From contig MZNV01000597.1 of the NCBI GenBank assembly GCA_002081555.1, forward strand, positions 1 to 31,299: a stretch of 31,299 nt of DNA, in the 5' to 3' direction. This document shows positions 11,503 through 23,336 of this stretch, piece by piece. Source of the stretch: Protostelium mycophagum. Its lineage: Eukaryota > Evosea > Variosea > Protosteliida > Protosteliaceae. The translations under genes were made by a program, and so were the position numbers. How positions within the stretch are numbered: position 1 is the stretch's first letter; each line of letters opens with the position of its first letter. The notes under the pieces were generated by a model, which saw only the letters and a list, made by a program, of their open reading frames with translations, made no database searches and was not told the DNA's origin.

Positions 11503-12211
11503 CGTTTATTATCTGTTTTAACCCTTAAGGTGTCACGGTGTGCCGGCAAAATCATTTACGTACCGAGGAACTTGGTACTGTTGAAGATCAGCCACATCAG
11601 GTCAGATCACAACTGGCAATGCTTCAGTTGGAAAAGTGAAACCAAGGAAATATAGGAAATACAATAATAAATGTATTTGAGAACTTTCAGCCACTTTCTT
11701 GGTTCAAATTTTGAGTTATACCAGAAATCGCATTTTCGGTTGTAGTTGAATCACGTGACCTGGCGCAAACAAAATGACGAGCCCGTATTCCATGTGATTC
11801 ATGTGGAAAGACTTACGCAACAAAAGCGACTCTACGAGTGCATCAGAAGAAGGTCCACCCACAAACAGTACCACCAGACGCAACATCATGTTGATCGAAG
11901 AAGATGATAAAGACGAAAGAGAAGGAATATAAGAGTGGTATGGGTTTTAAGGATGGGTCAACACGGAAGACGAAACAAAATGACGAGCCAGCTGCCCGTA
12001 TTCCATGTGATTCATGTGGAAAGACTTACGCAACAAAAGCAACTCTACGAGTGCATCAGAAGAAGGTCCACCCACCAACAGTACCACCAGACGCAACATC
12101 ATGTTGATCGAAGAAGATGATAAGCGCAGTTTCATTTTTATGAGAATGGAATGTTCAAGTCGGAATTCTTAGGCTGGACACCTTAAGGGTTAAAACGCCG
12201 GATAATAAACG
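11503..12211. mobile_element. TIR element flanked by TTAA (piggyBac-like or MITE)
   Basis: Inverted repeats face each other at 11503-11534 and 12177-12211. The inner 13 bp, CCCTTAAGGTGTC (11522-11534) and its complement (12177-12189), match perfectly, and each is bordered outside by TTAA (11518-11521 and 12190-12193). TTAA next to a CCC...GGG end is the signature of piggyBac-type DNA transposons. The element is about 670 bp between the TTAA sites, too short for a transposase, so it would be non-autonomous. Oddly, the similarity continues outside the TTAA (cgtttattatc on both sides), so the true ends may lie further out. Inside is a duplicated zinc-finger segment. Confidence 0.55.
11768..12124 (+). 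repeat. Direct duplication of a C2H2 zinc-finger segment
   Basis: About 145 bp at 11768-11907 recur at 11974-12120, nearly identical except for a 7-bp difference (agctgcc present only in the right copy). Both encode CDSCGKTYATKATLRVHQKKVH, a C-x2-C-x12-H-x4-H finger. The right copy lies in an open frame at 11904-12107 that ends shortly after the finger. No longer protein is supported. Confidence 0.75.
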
Positions 12212-13183
12212 TGTGGACTCTTTGTTTGGTTCTGAGGGTTGTAGACGTGAAAAACCAGGTTTCATCATCAACATCTCAGAGACCCTTTGGAGGTAACCTG
12301 CACTTTCCTCATGGTGTTGCCTCAAAGAACTTTGCACGAGCCGAAACATCACAATTTGTGGCTGGTGTTCCGTCAGTAGATTAATGGGAAGATATTGTTT
12401 TGGATGTAGAGGATGCGAGGGTTGGAGATGTGGACTTGACAAAGTGGAGATAGGAATTCTACCAGAAATAAACTGTAAGTTGAGTCTTGTCTTTTACTGT
12501 GGATCTCAAAAATGTGAAATCACACAAATAGAAAATCATAGATGCAAATAAGAGACGCTTTCAGAACGCACATAGCGCATCCTTTCTGCTGTTATTGTTT
12601 TTGTAGAATGTGATCTTGATGTAGGATTGACAATTTCAAAATCGCATGGGTTCATGATCGTTTTTAACGATTCTCAATAACGACGTCATGATCAGCGCGT
12701 TATGTTGTATATTTCAGGTCTGTTTCTGTTATATTTTGGTGTGGATGAAAAAAATGTGAAAATGATGATTTCAAAATCACATAAGCTCATCATCATTTTC
12801 AGTGATGATCAATAACAGCATTGTGACCAGCATACCTTCCTCTATATTATGATGCTGTTTTAAAAACTGATCATAAATTATAAAGTGAACCAATGTCAAT
12901 CATTGCGTAATTTGACGTCGTTTTCAACGTCTAAAAATGGTACCATTGTAACGAACAGAATAATCTGTACATTGACAAATCATCCAGACATGTGACACCA
13001 CATCCATACAAAGGGCTAGCCAACCTCAACTACATCTAAAAATAGATGTGACATTTAGAGGAGAATTCACACCACAGAGAATAATAAAACACTAGGTGTA
13101 GATGAAAACTTCACTCGGGGGTTTTCAGGCTGCTACAATCATAACTCAAATTCTAATACAGAATACCTGATGTATATATTTTA
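12212..13183. other. Intergenic with diverged repeats
   Basis: No supported gene. A minus-strand open frame at 12442-12155 reads into the inverted repeat of the TTAA element and shows no recognisable domain. The stretch at 12632-12832 holds two diverged repeats (see next entry). The rest looks like ordinary AT-rich spacer downstream of the short secreted-protein gene. Confidence 0.5.
12632..12832. repeat. Two diverged 65-70-bp repeats with palindromic cores
   Basis: The segment starting atttcaaaatcgcatgggtt (12633) and the one starting atttcaaaatcacataagct (12768) align over about 65 bp with a 135-bp period. The second core, atcatcattttcagtgatgat, can fold on itself. The first is bracketed by tcatgatc at both sides. 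Confidence 0.6.
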
Positions 13184-15312
13184 TTATGTCATTATTTGAG
13201 GGGAATGTGGAGTTGCTTTAATACAGCCTGTAATATGCCTGTCCAGAATTAATGTTGATAAAACTGTAAAGAACTCACCCTCCAAAATATCGAGCCAGGT
13301 AGGCGTGGTGGCTGGTTGTAGTGATGCAAAGATGAGTAGGTTATTTAATGTGCCCCTTGTGTTGTCGATCACAGCTGAGGAGGACGGTGCAACAAATATA
13401 TGCGAATCATCGTAGCATTGCACGGCTGCGCCAACATGGCCGTTCTGTCCGAAAACCAGAGAGAAGGAGGTGTCTAAATTACCATTCTGGTCTGCCCCGA
13501 AAAAGTTGATGATGGGTGACTGCCATCATCATCATCATCATCATCATTGTAATCATCGCATCACGCCACTCACCCCTTTACTGGGAATACCAATCCAAAC
13601 AATCTGACTGACACCGTTATCCGACCCATCCGTCCATTGTGGTGGGAACAGGATGGTGTCAGAGTCTCCAAACTGATTCAGCATTGTCACTTGGGAAGGA
13701 TCTAGAGGAAGCAGTCCCTCCAGCATCTTTCCAATGGCGATATCTAGGGAATTCCATATCGCATGCAGAGATACACTGTTGGATGTTGCGATCTCTTCGG
13801 CGGGACCCCAGCTGTAATTTCTCATAATGTTGGAAGTTATATTTCCCAGATCGAATAAAACTTGTATGATCTGTGTTTCTCAGTATGATATTATATTATT
13901 TTTATAAATATATTTATCTATTTATATAATGTTGTTGGATTTTTAGACAGTCGCGGCAACCGCACGGCTTTACGTCACATTTCACCGTTGTAGATACAAG
14001 AAATCTTTCAAGGCGAATACCTCGTCTGGACTGCGATATCTCTTTCCTGTCTCACTTTCCGTAATGATGAATGCGCGTTGTGCGCTGCTGACATTCCAGT
14101 CAGGATCTCTAAAGAGAACAGCAATCTGTGGCACTTCTAATTTCGGAACGGTTATCGTGATGGACGGAAGAGTAACCGGAGATCCAAACTGTTTAAGGTC
14201 TTGAGAAGCCAGCGAAAGAAAATTGAGTGTCATGCTGGCGGTTAAAGTGGTGTCTTGTATGGTGTCGTTGGAGAGGGGGACCAGCGTGGGCAGGGGTACG
14301 AAAGACAGATCTGACAGGGAGGAGATGGAGGGCAGACTGATGTTAAAGAGGTTGTTGGAGCTGAGAACTGAGAACCCCACGTTTTGGATGACGTAAGGGA
14401 TCGGCACTCCCTGTAGATCGAGAAACCCTGATTTGACCGGCAGCACATTGAGCAATTGCAACACGGTTTCGCCCAAACCATCGAGGGGGATGCTCTGCCT
14501 CTTTGAGAGGCCGGCGGGGGCGGCAGAGCTGAACGTGGAAAGAGCTGACCCACCCAAAATCTGAGATAGAAGATCTGGCGAGAGCGAAGTCGGGACAGTC
14601 GGAAGGACATCAAAGCTGAGAGGAACGCCCGGAAGAGGGAGGGTACTGGTGGGTAATTGTGCAAAGATCGCAGGGAGGAGGGTGTCTAAAAGTGCACCCA
14701 CAGCTGCTGCTAAACCCGTTGTGGTGATGACGGTTTCGGCGAGATCATGACGGATCGAGGGTACCAAAAACTCTCCAGGGAGAAAGAAGGCGATCTTGGG
14801 GCGGATCAGGTATTGGGTGTCGTTCAGTTTGGGCATGAAGGCGATGATGATCTCTTGAGAATCCAGGGGTGTACCTTTGAACAGAAGGTAATCAAGGCCG
14901 AAAATGAGTTCTCTCGTTTTGTTGGGTGTGCTCACATCATAGAACTTGATACATTAGCTCAAACAGCCGGCATATGAAGTCGTTTCCTCATACTCACCTC
15001 CCAGTCGATCCGATGATTTGATATGGTGGGATATGGAATCGGTTGACTCATTTGAGAAAGAGAAGGAAGAAGATCTCCCGGTTTGGGAGTAAAGACCGTA
15101 AATGTGAGTGGTGTGAGGAATGCGTATTTCACTGAAGGATCTGGAGTGATCACCGGGCACCATCTTGAATAATCAGGGCCGACTTGAGGCGAAAAGACAT
15201 TGAGGATTCCAAGACCCTGTTTGAGACCATCAAGCGGTGTGTTCTGACTCTGCGTGTAGGCGATTGATACACACAAGATGAAGAAGACATGTGCCCGACC
15301 TCCTGGTTGCAT
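13184..15312 (-). CDS. Secreted repeat-family protein, short paralogue
   Basis: Five exons join in phase: 15312-14998, 14944-14021, 13870-13574, 13519-13279 and 13227-13184, giving 606 aa. The N-terminus MQPGGRAHVFFILCVSIAYTQSQ is a signal peptide. One copy of the family repeat follows (residues about 45-180), with the landmarks LTFTVFTPKPGDLLP, IDWE, GLDYLLFKG and IRPKIAFFLPG. The next part is Leu/Pro/Ser-rich and aligns loosely with the C-terminal module of the giants (LEVPQIAVLF here, LPIPQIVGVF and LDLPSIVGSF there). The last 200 residues (YDDSHIFVAPSSS and so on) have no counterpart that I can see. No transmembrane or GPI tail is evident. The exon 2/3 junction (GTATTC donor, about 150-nt intron) is the least certain. 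Family and function are unknown; an extracellular structural or adhesive role is an inference. Confidence 0.78.
13520..13573 (-). repeat. (ATG)n triplet tract in intron 3 of the short paralogue
   Basis: About nine CAT triplets (ATG on the coding strand) fill the intron between the exons ending at 13574 and starting at 13519. Confidence 0.8.
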
Positions 15313-15419
15313 GCCTTAATTTCTTCTGTTCTCTTAAATTTTTTAATTTTAAAATTTTAAAATTTATTCTGAAACAAAAAACTTTGGAGCGCTGGAGCAA
15401 AAAACACACCGACCTGGCC
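15313..15419. promoter_or_regulatory. 107-bp bidirectional promoter of two paralogues
   Basis: The start codons of the short (minus) and giant (plus) paralogues are separated by only 107 bp. The centre is a dense A/T block, nearly palindromic (ttttaattttaaaattttaa, about 15339-15360), beside gagcgctggagc (15387-15398). Symmetry of the AT block fits shared, co-ordinated transcription. Confidence 0.6.
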
Positions 15420-18400
15420 ATGAAGGAGTTTCTCCTCTTAGCTCTCTTCCTCTCAGGTCTTCGAAAGGAATTAGTCATCCACAACTGATTCATTAACAGT
15501 ATTGGGTCAAAATGATGTTCCTTTGAGAAACCTTCTCGAATCATTCTTTGGAGATCCTGATTTCCCCTTCACCATAGGAGGTGCCATAGATTATACTCAA
15601 TGGTCGCAAATCATACATCCCGATCTCAGCAGGCCTTTTATGACCGGGCAGTACTTGACTTTTGAGGCTCTATTGCCACAGCCAGGGCAAATCTTAGGAC
15701 AACAATCCGTCGGTATCGGAACCTTTCCATTTCCCTCTTCCGCCTTCTCTCAAATCCGGTGGTTTCTGACTGATCAATCACTCTCAAAAGAGCTCATTGC
15801 AGGAGAAGATTATTACCTCATTTCTGGAACTCTTCACACGACAAACATCGTGATCTCATTTCCGAATAAGGACGGACCGCAGAATTATGTCTTGACGCCT
15901 CAGATATCATTTCATATGCCCACATCGCTTGGAGTCGATTCAACACCAAAGAATCTGACGTCCATACCTCTCGTCATTCTCAATGCCAACACATTCAATA
16001 AGACCTCATTTGTATCTCAGTATTACACTGTGATTGCACCAAATCTCGATGAGCCCATCTTTTCGAGTTCACCTCTTTCATTCAAGGTAAATCATTATCA
16101 CAATTCATTTTCATCATACAAATTGATTTATTAAGGTGAGATCACCCGCTTGTGGTACGGCCCTTCCACAGATTATTCCAAACACCCCAGCCCAAAGTTT
16201 TCCATGCACAGGAGCAGCCTCTTTCTTCTGGCAGGTCACCACAGCCGATCTCGAGCATCTCGTGCCCAACCAGGATTTCTATCTCATCAATGGAGACCTC
16301 AATCAACCTGAGCTCACGCTGTCTTTCCCCTCGAACGCCACCAACATCACGGTCCTCATCCAACCTTACATCAGATTGTACCTTCCTGATCCTTTCGGCA
16401 CAAATGATGAAGCATTTCCACTCGGTGAACCCATCGTCTTCAAGGTTTTGGGCCAGGCCAACAATGCATTGAAGAATTCCATCATCGCTCAATCTTGCTC
16501 AATAATCAAACCTGACCTCACCACCTCCTTGGTGTCCGGTCGGACTGTGAGACTTGAAGCCGTCGTTCCAAAGAACGGAACGACCCTCCCTGGAACGATC
16601 CTCGGTATCCCCACAACCACATTTCCTCCGACTGGAACAAGCACAGTAAGATGGGTCTTCACTTACTACAACGGAAGTGAACTTGAGCCTGGAAGGGACA
16701 TACACATCATAAAGGGCGCTTTGGACCAGCTCGTCATCGAATTCATGCTGACTCCGCTGTCAAAAAACAACAGTGTATATGTCCAGCCGTGGATCTCCCT
16801 GCACCTCCCCACCCCTTTCGCCATCGATCCGGAGCCCCTTCCTCTTGGAGAACAGTTTTTGCTTCAATTTGAGCAGACCTCCACCGGCGACATTAAATCA
16901 GACCTTATATCCAAATTAGTTCAAATAATTCCACCCATCTACAACGAGACCTACCCGCTTTTACCCGGACAGAATTTAACTTTGACGGCACTCCTCCCTC
17001 AGGCTAACTCACCTCTACCATCTGGCATCTTGGGGTTACCGACGACTCTATTTCCTTCTGCTGGATTCGTGGACATTTTTTGGAAGATCTCCAGACAGGT
17101 GCGAAAGATCTTACATCTCTATCTTCCTCGGTTCTGAATGCTGAAATATTTCAGAGTGGTTCAAGTCACGAGGAATTATCTCAAGATCGAGATTTCACAA
17201 TTTTGGGAGGATCCTTGACCGAATCTTCGCTCCTACTTCTCTTCCCGCCTCAAGAGAGATCTTCTCTCATCATAGTCCAGCCTGTCCTGAAGTTCTTCCT
17301 CCCAGATCCTTTCGGGGTGGACAGCTTACCCATTGAATTATCATCGTTTGGTATACCTTTGGGAAGCTCTTCAGACGTGAACACAAATGTCAATACGAAC
17401 ATGACCATGATGAATCAGTCGAGAATACTGACCGACCTCACTTGTGCGTACGGACCCCCACCCTCTTCTGTGAATTACAAAGCTGGAGCTCAATTTACAT
17501 TCCAAGTTAATGTACCACGACCCAACGACCCTTATCCCCTCGCTCCTCCCTCTGGCTACAACCGCTTTCCCTCAAACCCAGAATTTGTTCGGGTGGCGTG
17601 GATTATTATGGATCTGAGACGAGGAGTACAGCTTTCTCCTGGTAACAATTACACCTTTATAGAGGGAGGACAGTACAACACCACCATGACCCTCTCTTTC
17701 CCGTACAAAGTTGTGGAGATGTCGACGACAACCTCATCTGGAGTCGTCGATGGATTCGACTTTTCCGTGCAAGCGGAGATTACGTGGTTCTTACCGACAG
17801 ATTACGGAGTGGATCAAAACATCGCGCTCATCAACAACCTCACTCTCTTTCGAGTGGCGGGGGCCAGTTCCGACTTCCAACAGCAGATCATCTCCAGCTC
17901 CTGCCCTGTGATCGGCCCCTTTCTGACTGCCCAACGACCGATGGATTTCCGCGCATCTCTGCCCACTCCTGGGATTCCCGTGCCGTCCTTCTTACGCGCC
18001 ATACCTCTGTCTACATTTCCACCCAACGGTCTGTCCTCCTTCAGCTGGGTCGTTAGAAATGAGAGTGGGCCACTCTCTGCTGGTCGTGATTACCTCATTT
18101 CAGATGGTGGTTTATCCTCCGACTTCCTCTCTTTCGTGATGCATCCCAACTACAACGGTTCATCCGTGAGTATCCACATTTTTATTATAATATATTTATT
18201 TTTTTATGTATTCTTAAAGGTCTGACTCCAATCTCAGGTTACCGTGCAACCTTTCGTCAGCTTCTTTCTACCCCCATCATTCCAAACTGAACCCACGAAC
18301 GTCCCTCTCGGACCGATCTATACGATCTCCACTCCACCTTTTGATGACGCCGCGCTGAGACAAACTCTGGCCAAAAAATGGTGCAGTATCGCCGGTCCAG

Positions 18401-21400
18401 AGATCTTGAACGGAACATTACCTGCGGGCCAAGCTCATTCGTTCTCTTTGCTTCATCCATCCGCAGAATCCCCCCTGCCGCTTCCGCTCACAATCCCCAC
18501 ACTCCCCATACCCATTTTCCCCGCCGGTGGCTTAGTCCAGGCCGTGTGGAAACTTTTCGACGCGAAGAATATGTCCGAGCTATCAGACGGTGTGGACTAT
18601 AAGATGGTGAGAGGTGGATTATCTTCGAGCGACCTGACGGTGTCCTTCATCCCTCGTACTGAACCCCGTGACGTCATCGTCATGCCACAAGTCTCCTTCT
18701 TGCTCCCAGAGCCTCCTTTGGTCTCCTCCGCCTTGACGCTTCTGCCCAACATCACGTTCACCATTTCGGGGACGAATTTCACCGAAGCGATCGCAGAGTT
18801 GGCCGATTCCTGGTGCCACATCGTCATTCCAGACGGCCCATCTCTTCCTGGGATCCCCATCCCGTTTCAGTTGATCACCCCGCAGTCGGGCGACCAGATT
18901 CAACAGATGGGGAAGACGATCATACCCAATTTCGATTTATCATCCATCAATCCCCTGCCACTATTCTCCGGTGTGGTTCAGGTCAAATGGGTGATCACCG
19001 GTGTGAGGACACCTAATGCGACGGCTGACCAGGGGTCCTACAAGATGTTGGTCGAAGGCACAGACTACCAAGTCCTCGAGGGCGGAACCGAACAGGCGAT
19101 ATTCATCCCCAGCTTCCCACCCGACGTCAACAACAATCTCTTTGTACGAGTACAAGCCATGGTGTCGTTTCTGCTGCCGGCCTCTACCGGAATCCCCAGT
19201 GACTTTATCAATTTTGGAGAGCACATCGACCTCATCATACGAATGACAGACGAACAAGAGCTGCTGCAGTCTCTCGCCCAGTTATTCACCGTCATCTCAC
19301 CAGATCCATTCACCATCTCCTCCGGAAATGACTTGGTGTTCTCCGTAATATCACCAGAGTCAGGCGCTGCTGTACCGGCCAACATCCCGATTCCATTACC
19401 ATCCTTACCCACATTCACCTCCTTGGTACGATGGAACATAACCAACGGAACCACCGCGTTGGAGAAGGATCGAGATTATCAAGTCGTGGGGGGAGACCTG
19501 GGATTACCGACCGTCGTTCTGAATTTTCCTCCTGGAACTAAGAGCATAGTTGTCACGCCCATAGTGCAGCTCTTCCTACCGCCTCAATTGTTCATTCCAA
19601 GCACGAGCATACCTCTTCCGTCAATCAGTTTCACACTGTCAGACCCGACACAACTCCTTCAGAGCTTGGTGTCCAGCCTCTGTTCGCTAGTGAAACCTTC
19701 TCAGAGCGTGTTTCTTCCTGGTCAGCCGATAAGGTGATGTCCTTGATGATTCGAAAGTCTTCTAATCTAGTTAGCTTTGAGATATTGACCTCCACTTTGG
19801 AGAAGGGATTCTCTTCCATAGCAAATCCCATTGGAAATCTACCGTTAGCGTATACAATACAAGTTGTGTGGAGCGTCAATAGAACCGACGGAGCGAACAT
19901 CACAAAGAATCAGGATTATCAGGTTCGTATATGAAACTCAATATAAATAATATAAATTGACTTGGACAGATCTTCGACGGCGGCATTGAAGAACTTCTCC
20001 TCACACTTGCGTTTCCTCCTAAAATCTATACCGCCCCACCAACCACCGCTGCACCGCCGACCACCACATCTAGAGTAGGAACTACAACATATGGAAATAC
20101 ATCCACAGCAGGAGCTACAACATATGGAAACACATCTACAGTAGGAACTACATCATATGGAAACACATCCACAGCAGGAACTACATCATATGGAAACACA
20201 TCCACAGCAGGAGCTACATCATATGGAAACACATCTACCGTAGGAACTACATCATCACGCTCTCCGTCGACCACAGCACCCTCTACATCATATGGCACCA
20301 CATCGTACCCTCCGTCGACCACCAAAGCCTCCAGTACATCTACAGCACCAGGGCCAACGACCACCACTCCACCCATCAACCCGTATGCCACTAGCTATTC
20401 TGTACAGGCCTTTGTGAGCATCTTTTTGCCGCAATCACTCAGAATCCCCTCGACTTCGATTCCCCTCGGTGACCCCTTCTTTTTTACCGTCTTGGGTGCG
20501 CAAGTTTCAGATGTGCTCCAAACATTGGCCGACAGATTGATCAAAATCAAACCACCCCCGTCTCAAGTCGTGCCAGGCAAGGTAGTCCGGTTTTTCGCAT
20601 CAATCCAGGACCTCTTGTCTACAACTCTCTCCACTTTAAACATCCCCGGAATCCCTTCATTATCACCCAGCACAGACTCAGCCATCAGCATCCAGTGGCT
20701 CCTGGTCGCCGACGATCATTCTCCATTGGTATTGGGACAGGACTACAACGTTGTGAGTGGAGATCCACACAGCTTGGATTACAGCGTGATCTTCACACCT
20801 TCTTTTGGAGCTAATAAGAGTTTCTCAGCTGTGCCTCAGGCCACATTTTCTTTACCTCCTGTTTACGGACTCGGAGACCTGGGACAGACACTCAACCTGT
20901 CATCTATCCCCTTGAACATGCAGGGCGTAGATCAGTCCTTCTTGGTGAATCTGATCAACAAATTGGTCACATTACAAGTCCCCATTCCTGGAGTTGTTCC
21001 AGCAGGCCGCCAGTTATCCTTCTCCATGCTGCCCATACCGGGAGGTTCGTTGAATCATATTTTTACTCGTTTCGAAAATTACCAGGATCACCTCTGAATG
21101 GAATCGGGTTACCGGCAGACCTCAATCCTCTGACGAGCATGATCAACATCACCTGGCGTATCTCTACCCCTGAGGGCAAACCTTACACCAAAGGAACCGA
21201 TTACTTCGTTCAAGGCGGTGGCCTCAACCTCCCTGACCTCTTATTGGTATTTTCTCCTTCGCTCGGTGGATTGCAGGCGCTCTGTACTCCCGTGATTGGA
21301 CTGAACCTACCAACTGCCTTTGGTATACCAAAAGTACCAGTGGCCCTTCCGGGAACATTATTCAACGTTTCCTTCGACACAAGTCTCATCCAAAACTTTC

Positions 21401-23274
21401 TCTTGGACTCTTTACAGATCATCCCACTGGGCGACGCCACTCAGCCCAATGTCAAGAACCTTCCGATCGACTTCCAGATTCTACCCAAATTATTAGCTCC
21501 GGCCATGCAGATCATATCTCAGATCGATCGATCTATACCGGATTATACCGTCAGGGCCGGTATTGATGTGACGGCACCTCTTAATAATTTTATAGCCTTG
21601 ATCAGGCAGGCCATCGGCTTGGCGACCGGTCAGAAGGTGCCACCTAATCCCAAAGTTTGTGAGTGAAATTTCATTTGTTCTCCTTGGCGATTTACCATTC
21701 TAAAAATAACCATCCCATCACATCACATCTATTGATCAGACGCAGTTGACGATGTACTCGGTAGTATTGAGAAGGTGATTAATGCTCTCTTCTCCATTCC
21801 AATCGCACTCGACATAGGTAGAGAACATGAATGAAGCAAAAGACTAAGATAGACAGATGGGTTGCAAATCGTGCAGACTCTGGAAGGAGCGCTCAACACG
21901 TTGACACCCACGCTGAAAGAAACGGGGGACAACCTCTTGGGATCTTTCCCGCTTGAAAGTCTTCCTCTCACACTCACTTCGGCCGACCTCATTCCTAAAT
22001 TCGGGACACCTCCTGGCACTGCGAATCCCAAAAATCTACCAAATCCAAGATACATCAATAGTGGGACCAAACTGTTATCCCTCATTCCTCTGCCCCAGAT
22101 CAACGGCCTACCTTACAGTTTTACTCTGAACATCACGGTCGTATTCGATTTGACGCTCCCCGGAACCAACTACAAGCAGCCGATCAGTATCGATTTGGTT
22201 CTGCCCACACCCATCGTCGTACCTCCCCTGCCCATACCGCAGATTGTCGGAGTCTTCAGCGCGGCCGCCACTACGTCTGCAGCGGCGAGCGCGTATATAT
22301 ACAGTTTTCCTCAGCTATTCAACGGGAGTCAAGCGTCACTGAATCTCCTGACCAACTTGAATCTCAATACGGCTTCGGCAGTTGTGGCATATCTTCAGGG
22401 AATCGAGACGGCACTCAGCTCATTGAAGAATCTGTTGCAATATCTGGATGATAGCTACGAACAAGTCAGACAGTCCATAGAATTACTGTTGGCCAAGGTA
22501 CAAGAGAGTTCTGCCAGCGCGACTCTTGTCTTCCAGGTCTTGAGCGGCGAGGGAACCAGCATTCAACCCCTCCCAATAGAGAGCATCACGCCCAGCGTAG
22601 CGTGCAGTATTATCGGAATACTACCACTCGGACCATCTGTAAGTTTATAACATAGAATTTTTATTACATTTTGAAGTAAAACACAACAAAAGATTCATTT
22701 CGATGCTGACGGTCCACAGGCAACATTAGTTATGAAAGCAAGCTTTCCTAATCATGATGGTGAATCATTCAACATTCAGTGGAATCCTCAATTCCCTTAC
22801 TACATTATGATGATCTACCGCGACTTTGGGACAGTCAACAACAAGACAGACTTCGGACAGATCACCGTTACTGCTTCCTCTGCCGTCGACATTCAACCAA
22901 GGATGTTCCAACAATTCCTCGCCTTACGGCCCCTTACAAACCCTGCAACTTTTACCGTGGGTCTATCTGTGATCACTTCGACTTCAACCCCAAACGTCAG
23001 CGCTGTCGCCACCCAAAATGTTTCTGTGAATGTATCTCCGTTCTCTTCAGTCCCACTATCAGTAAAAGTCATGGTCGCAGACGACGTTCCAAGGTGGTCT
23101 GCCAGCTTGAAGCAGTGGTCATCTCCCTACTTTTCGATACTAGGAATTCCCTTCATCGACTCATACATCGGCACCTTCAGCAGCATAACAAACGCTCCGG
23201 CACAGCCAGGAAAGCAATTCTGCATATTCGGGGTTATTTGTTGGAATCCAGCCCATGTATATCCAGATGACTGA
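15420..23274 (+). CDS. Giant secreted repeat protein A (about 12 repeats, mucin-like insert)
   Basis: Eleven exons join in phase: 15420-15456, 15500-16086, 16136-17098, 17155-18165, 18238-19733, 19775-19922, 19970-21044, 21086-21658, 21740-21817, 21857-22638 and 22720-23274, giving 2434 aa. The signal peptide MKEFLLLALFLSVLGQ is split by intron 1. About 12 tandem repeats follow, each with: a leading L..LC..I.P segment; PG.P..F..L.P.PG; LP...FP.....W; an NGTEL-like turn; G.DY....GG; S.PP; V.VQP.VSF.LP..FG; and PLG. Landmark G.DY-type motifs include GEDYYLISG, GRDYLISDG, GVDYKMVRG, GTDYQVLEG and GQDYNVVSG. Repeat 10 carries a Thr/Ser-rich insert of about 110 residues. From about residue 1900 a repeat-free C-terminal module follows, with amphipathic helices (ETALSSLKNLLQYLDDSYEQ) and a short Cys-rich end (FCIFGVICW). 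Many N-x-S/T sites are present. No membrane anchor is seen. The family is unknown to me; an extracellular adhesin or matrix scaffold is an inference. Confidence 0.85.
20075..20253 (+). repeat. Five 33-bp tandem repeats coding a Thr/Ser-rich mucin-like tract
   Basis: Exactly five 33-bp units occupy 20075-20239, plus a partial unit. Each encodes an 11-residue V/A-G-T/A-T-T/S-Y-G-N-T-S-T. Flanking sequence (about 20035-20390) is also Thr/Ser/Pro-rich. The tract sits inside repeat 10, between LTLAFPPK and YSVQAFVSIFLP, where other repeats have a loop of a few residues. Confidence 0.95.
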
Positions 23275-23336
23275 TGGAAGAATAGAAATAAAATCAAACA
23301 TAACGTGCAACAATTTGTTGATATCACCGTTTCTCT
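23275..23336. terminator. 62-bp convergent 3' ends of the two giants
   Basis: The stop codons of the giants face each other 62 bp apart. AATAAA for the plus gene is at 23287-23292. On the minus strand AATAAA at 23341-23336 overlaps the stop codon of the opposing gene. The 3' UTRs must overlap or be extremely short. Confidence 0.6.

Noticed and set aside
11904-12107. Stand-alone zinc-finger gene
   Set aside because: It is a single finger in a short frame inside a small inverted-repeat element, with no supporting exons.
12155-12442. Minus-strand open frame as a gene
   Set aside because: It runs into the terminal inverted repeat of the TTAA element, has low-complexity Pro/His/Gln content at its start and no recognisable domain.
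20075-20253. Regular short repeats resembling a CRISPR array
   Set aside because: The units are contiguous with no spacers, in frame within an exon of a eukaryotic gene.
20026-20391. Minus-strand open frame with a regular VDVFPYDV repeat
   Set aside because: It is the shadow of the 33-bp repeats that code for the Thr/Ser tract on the plus strand.
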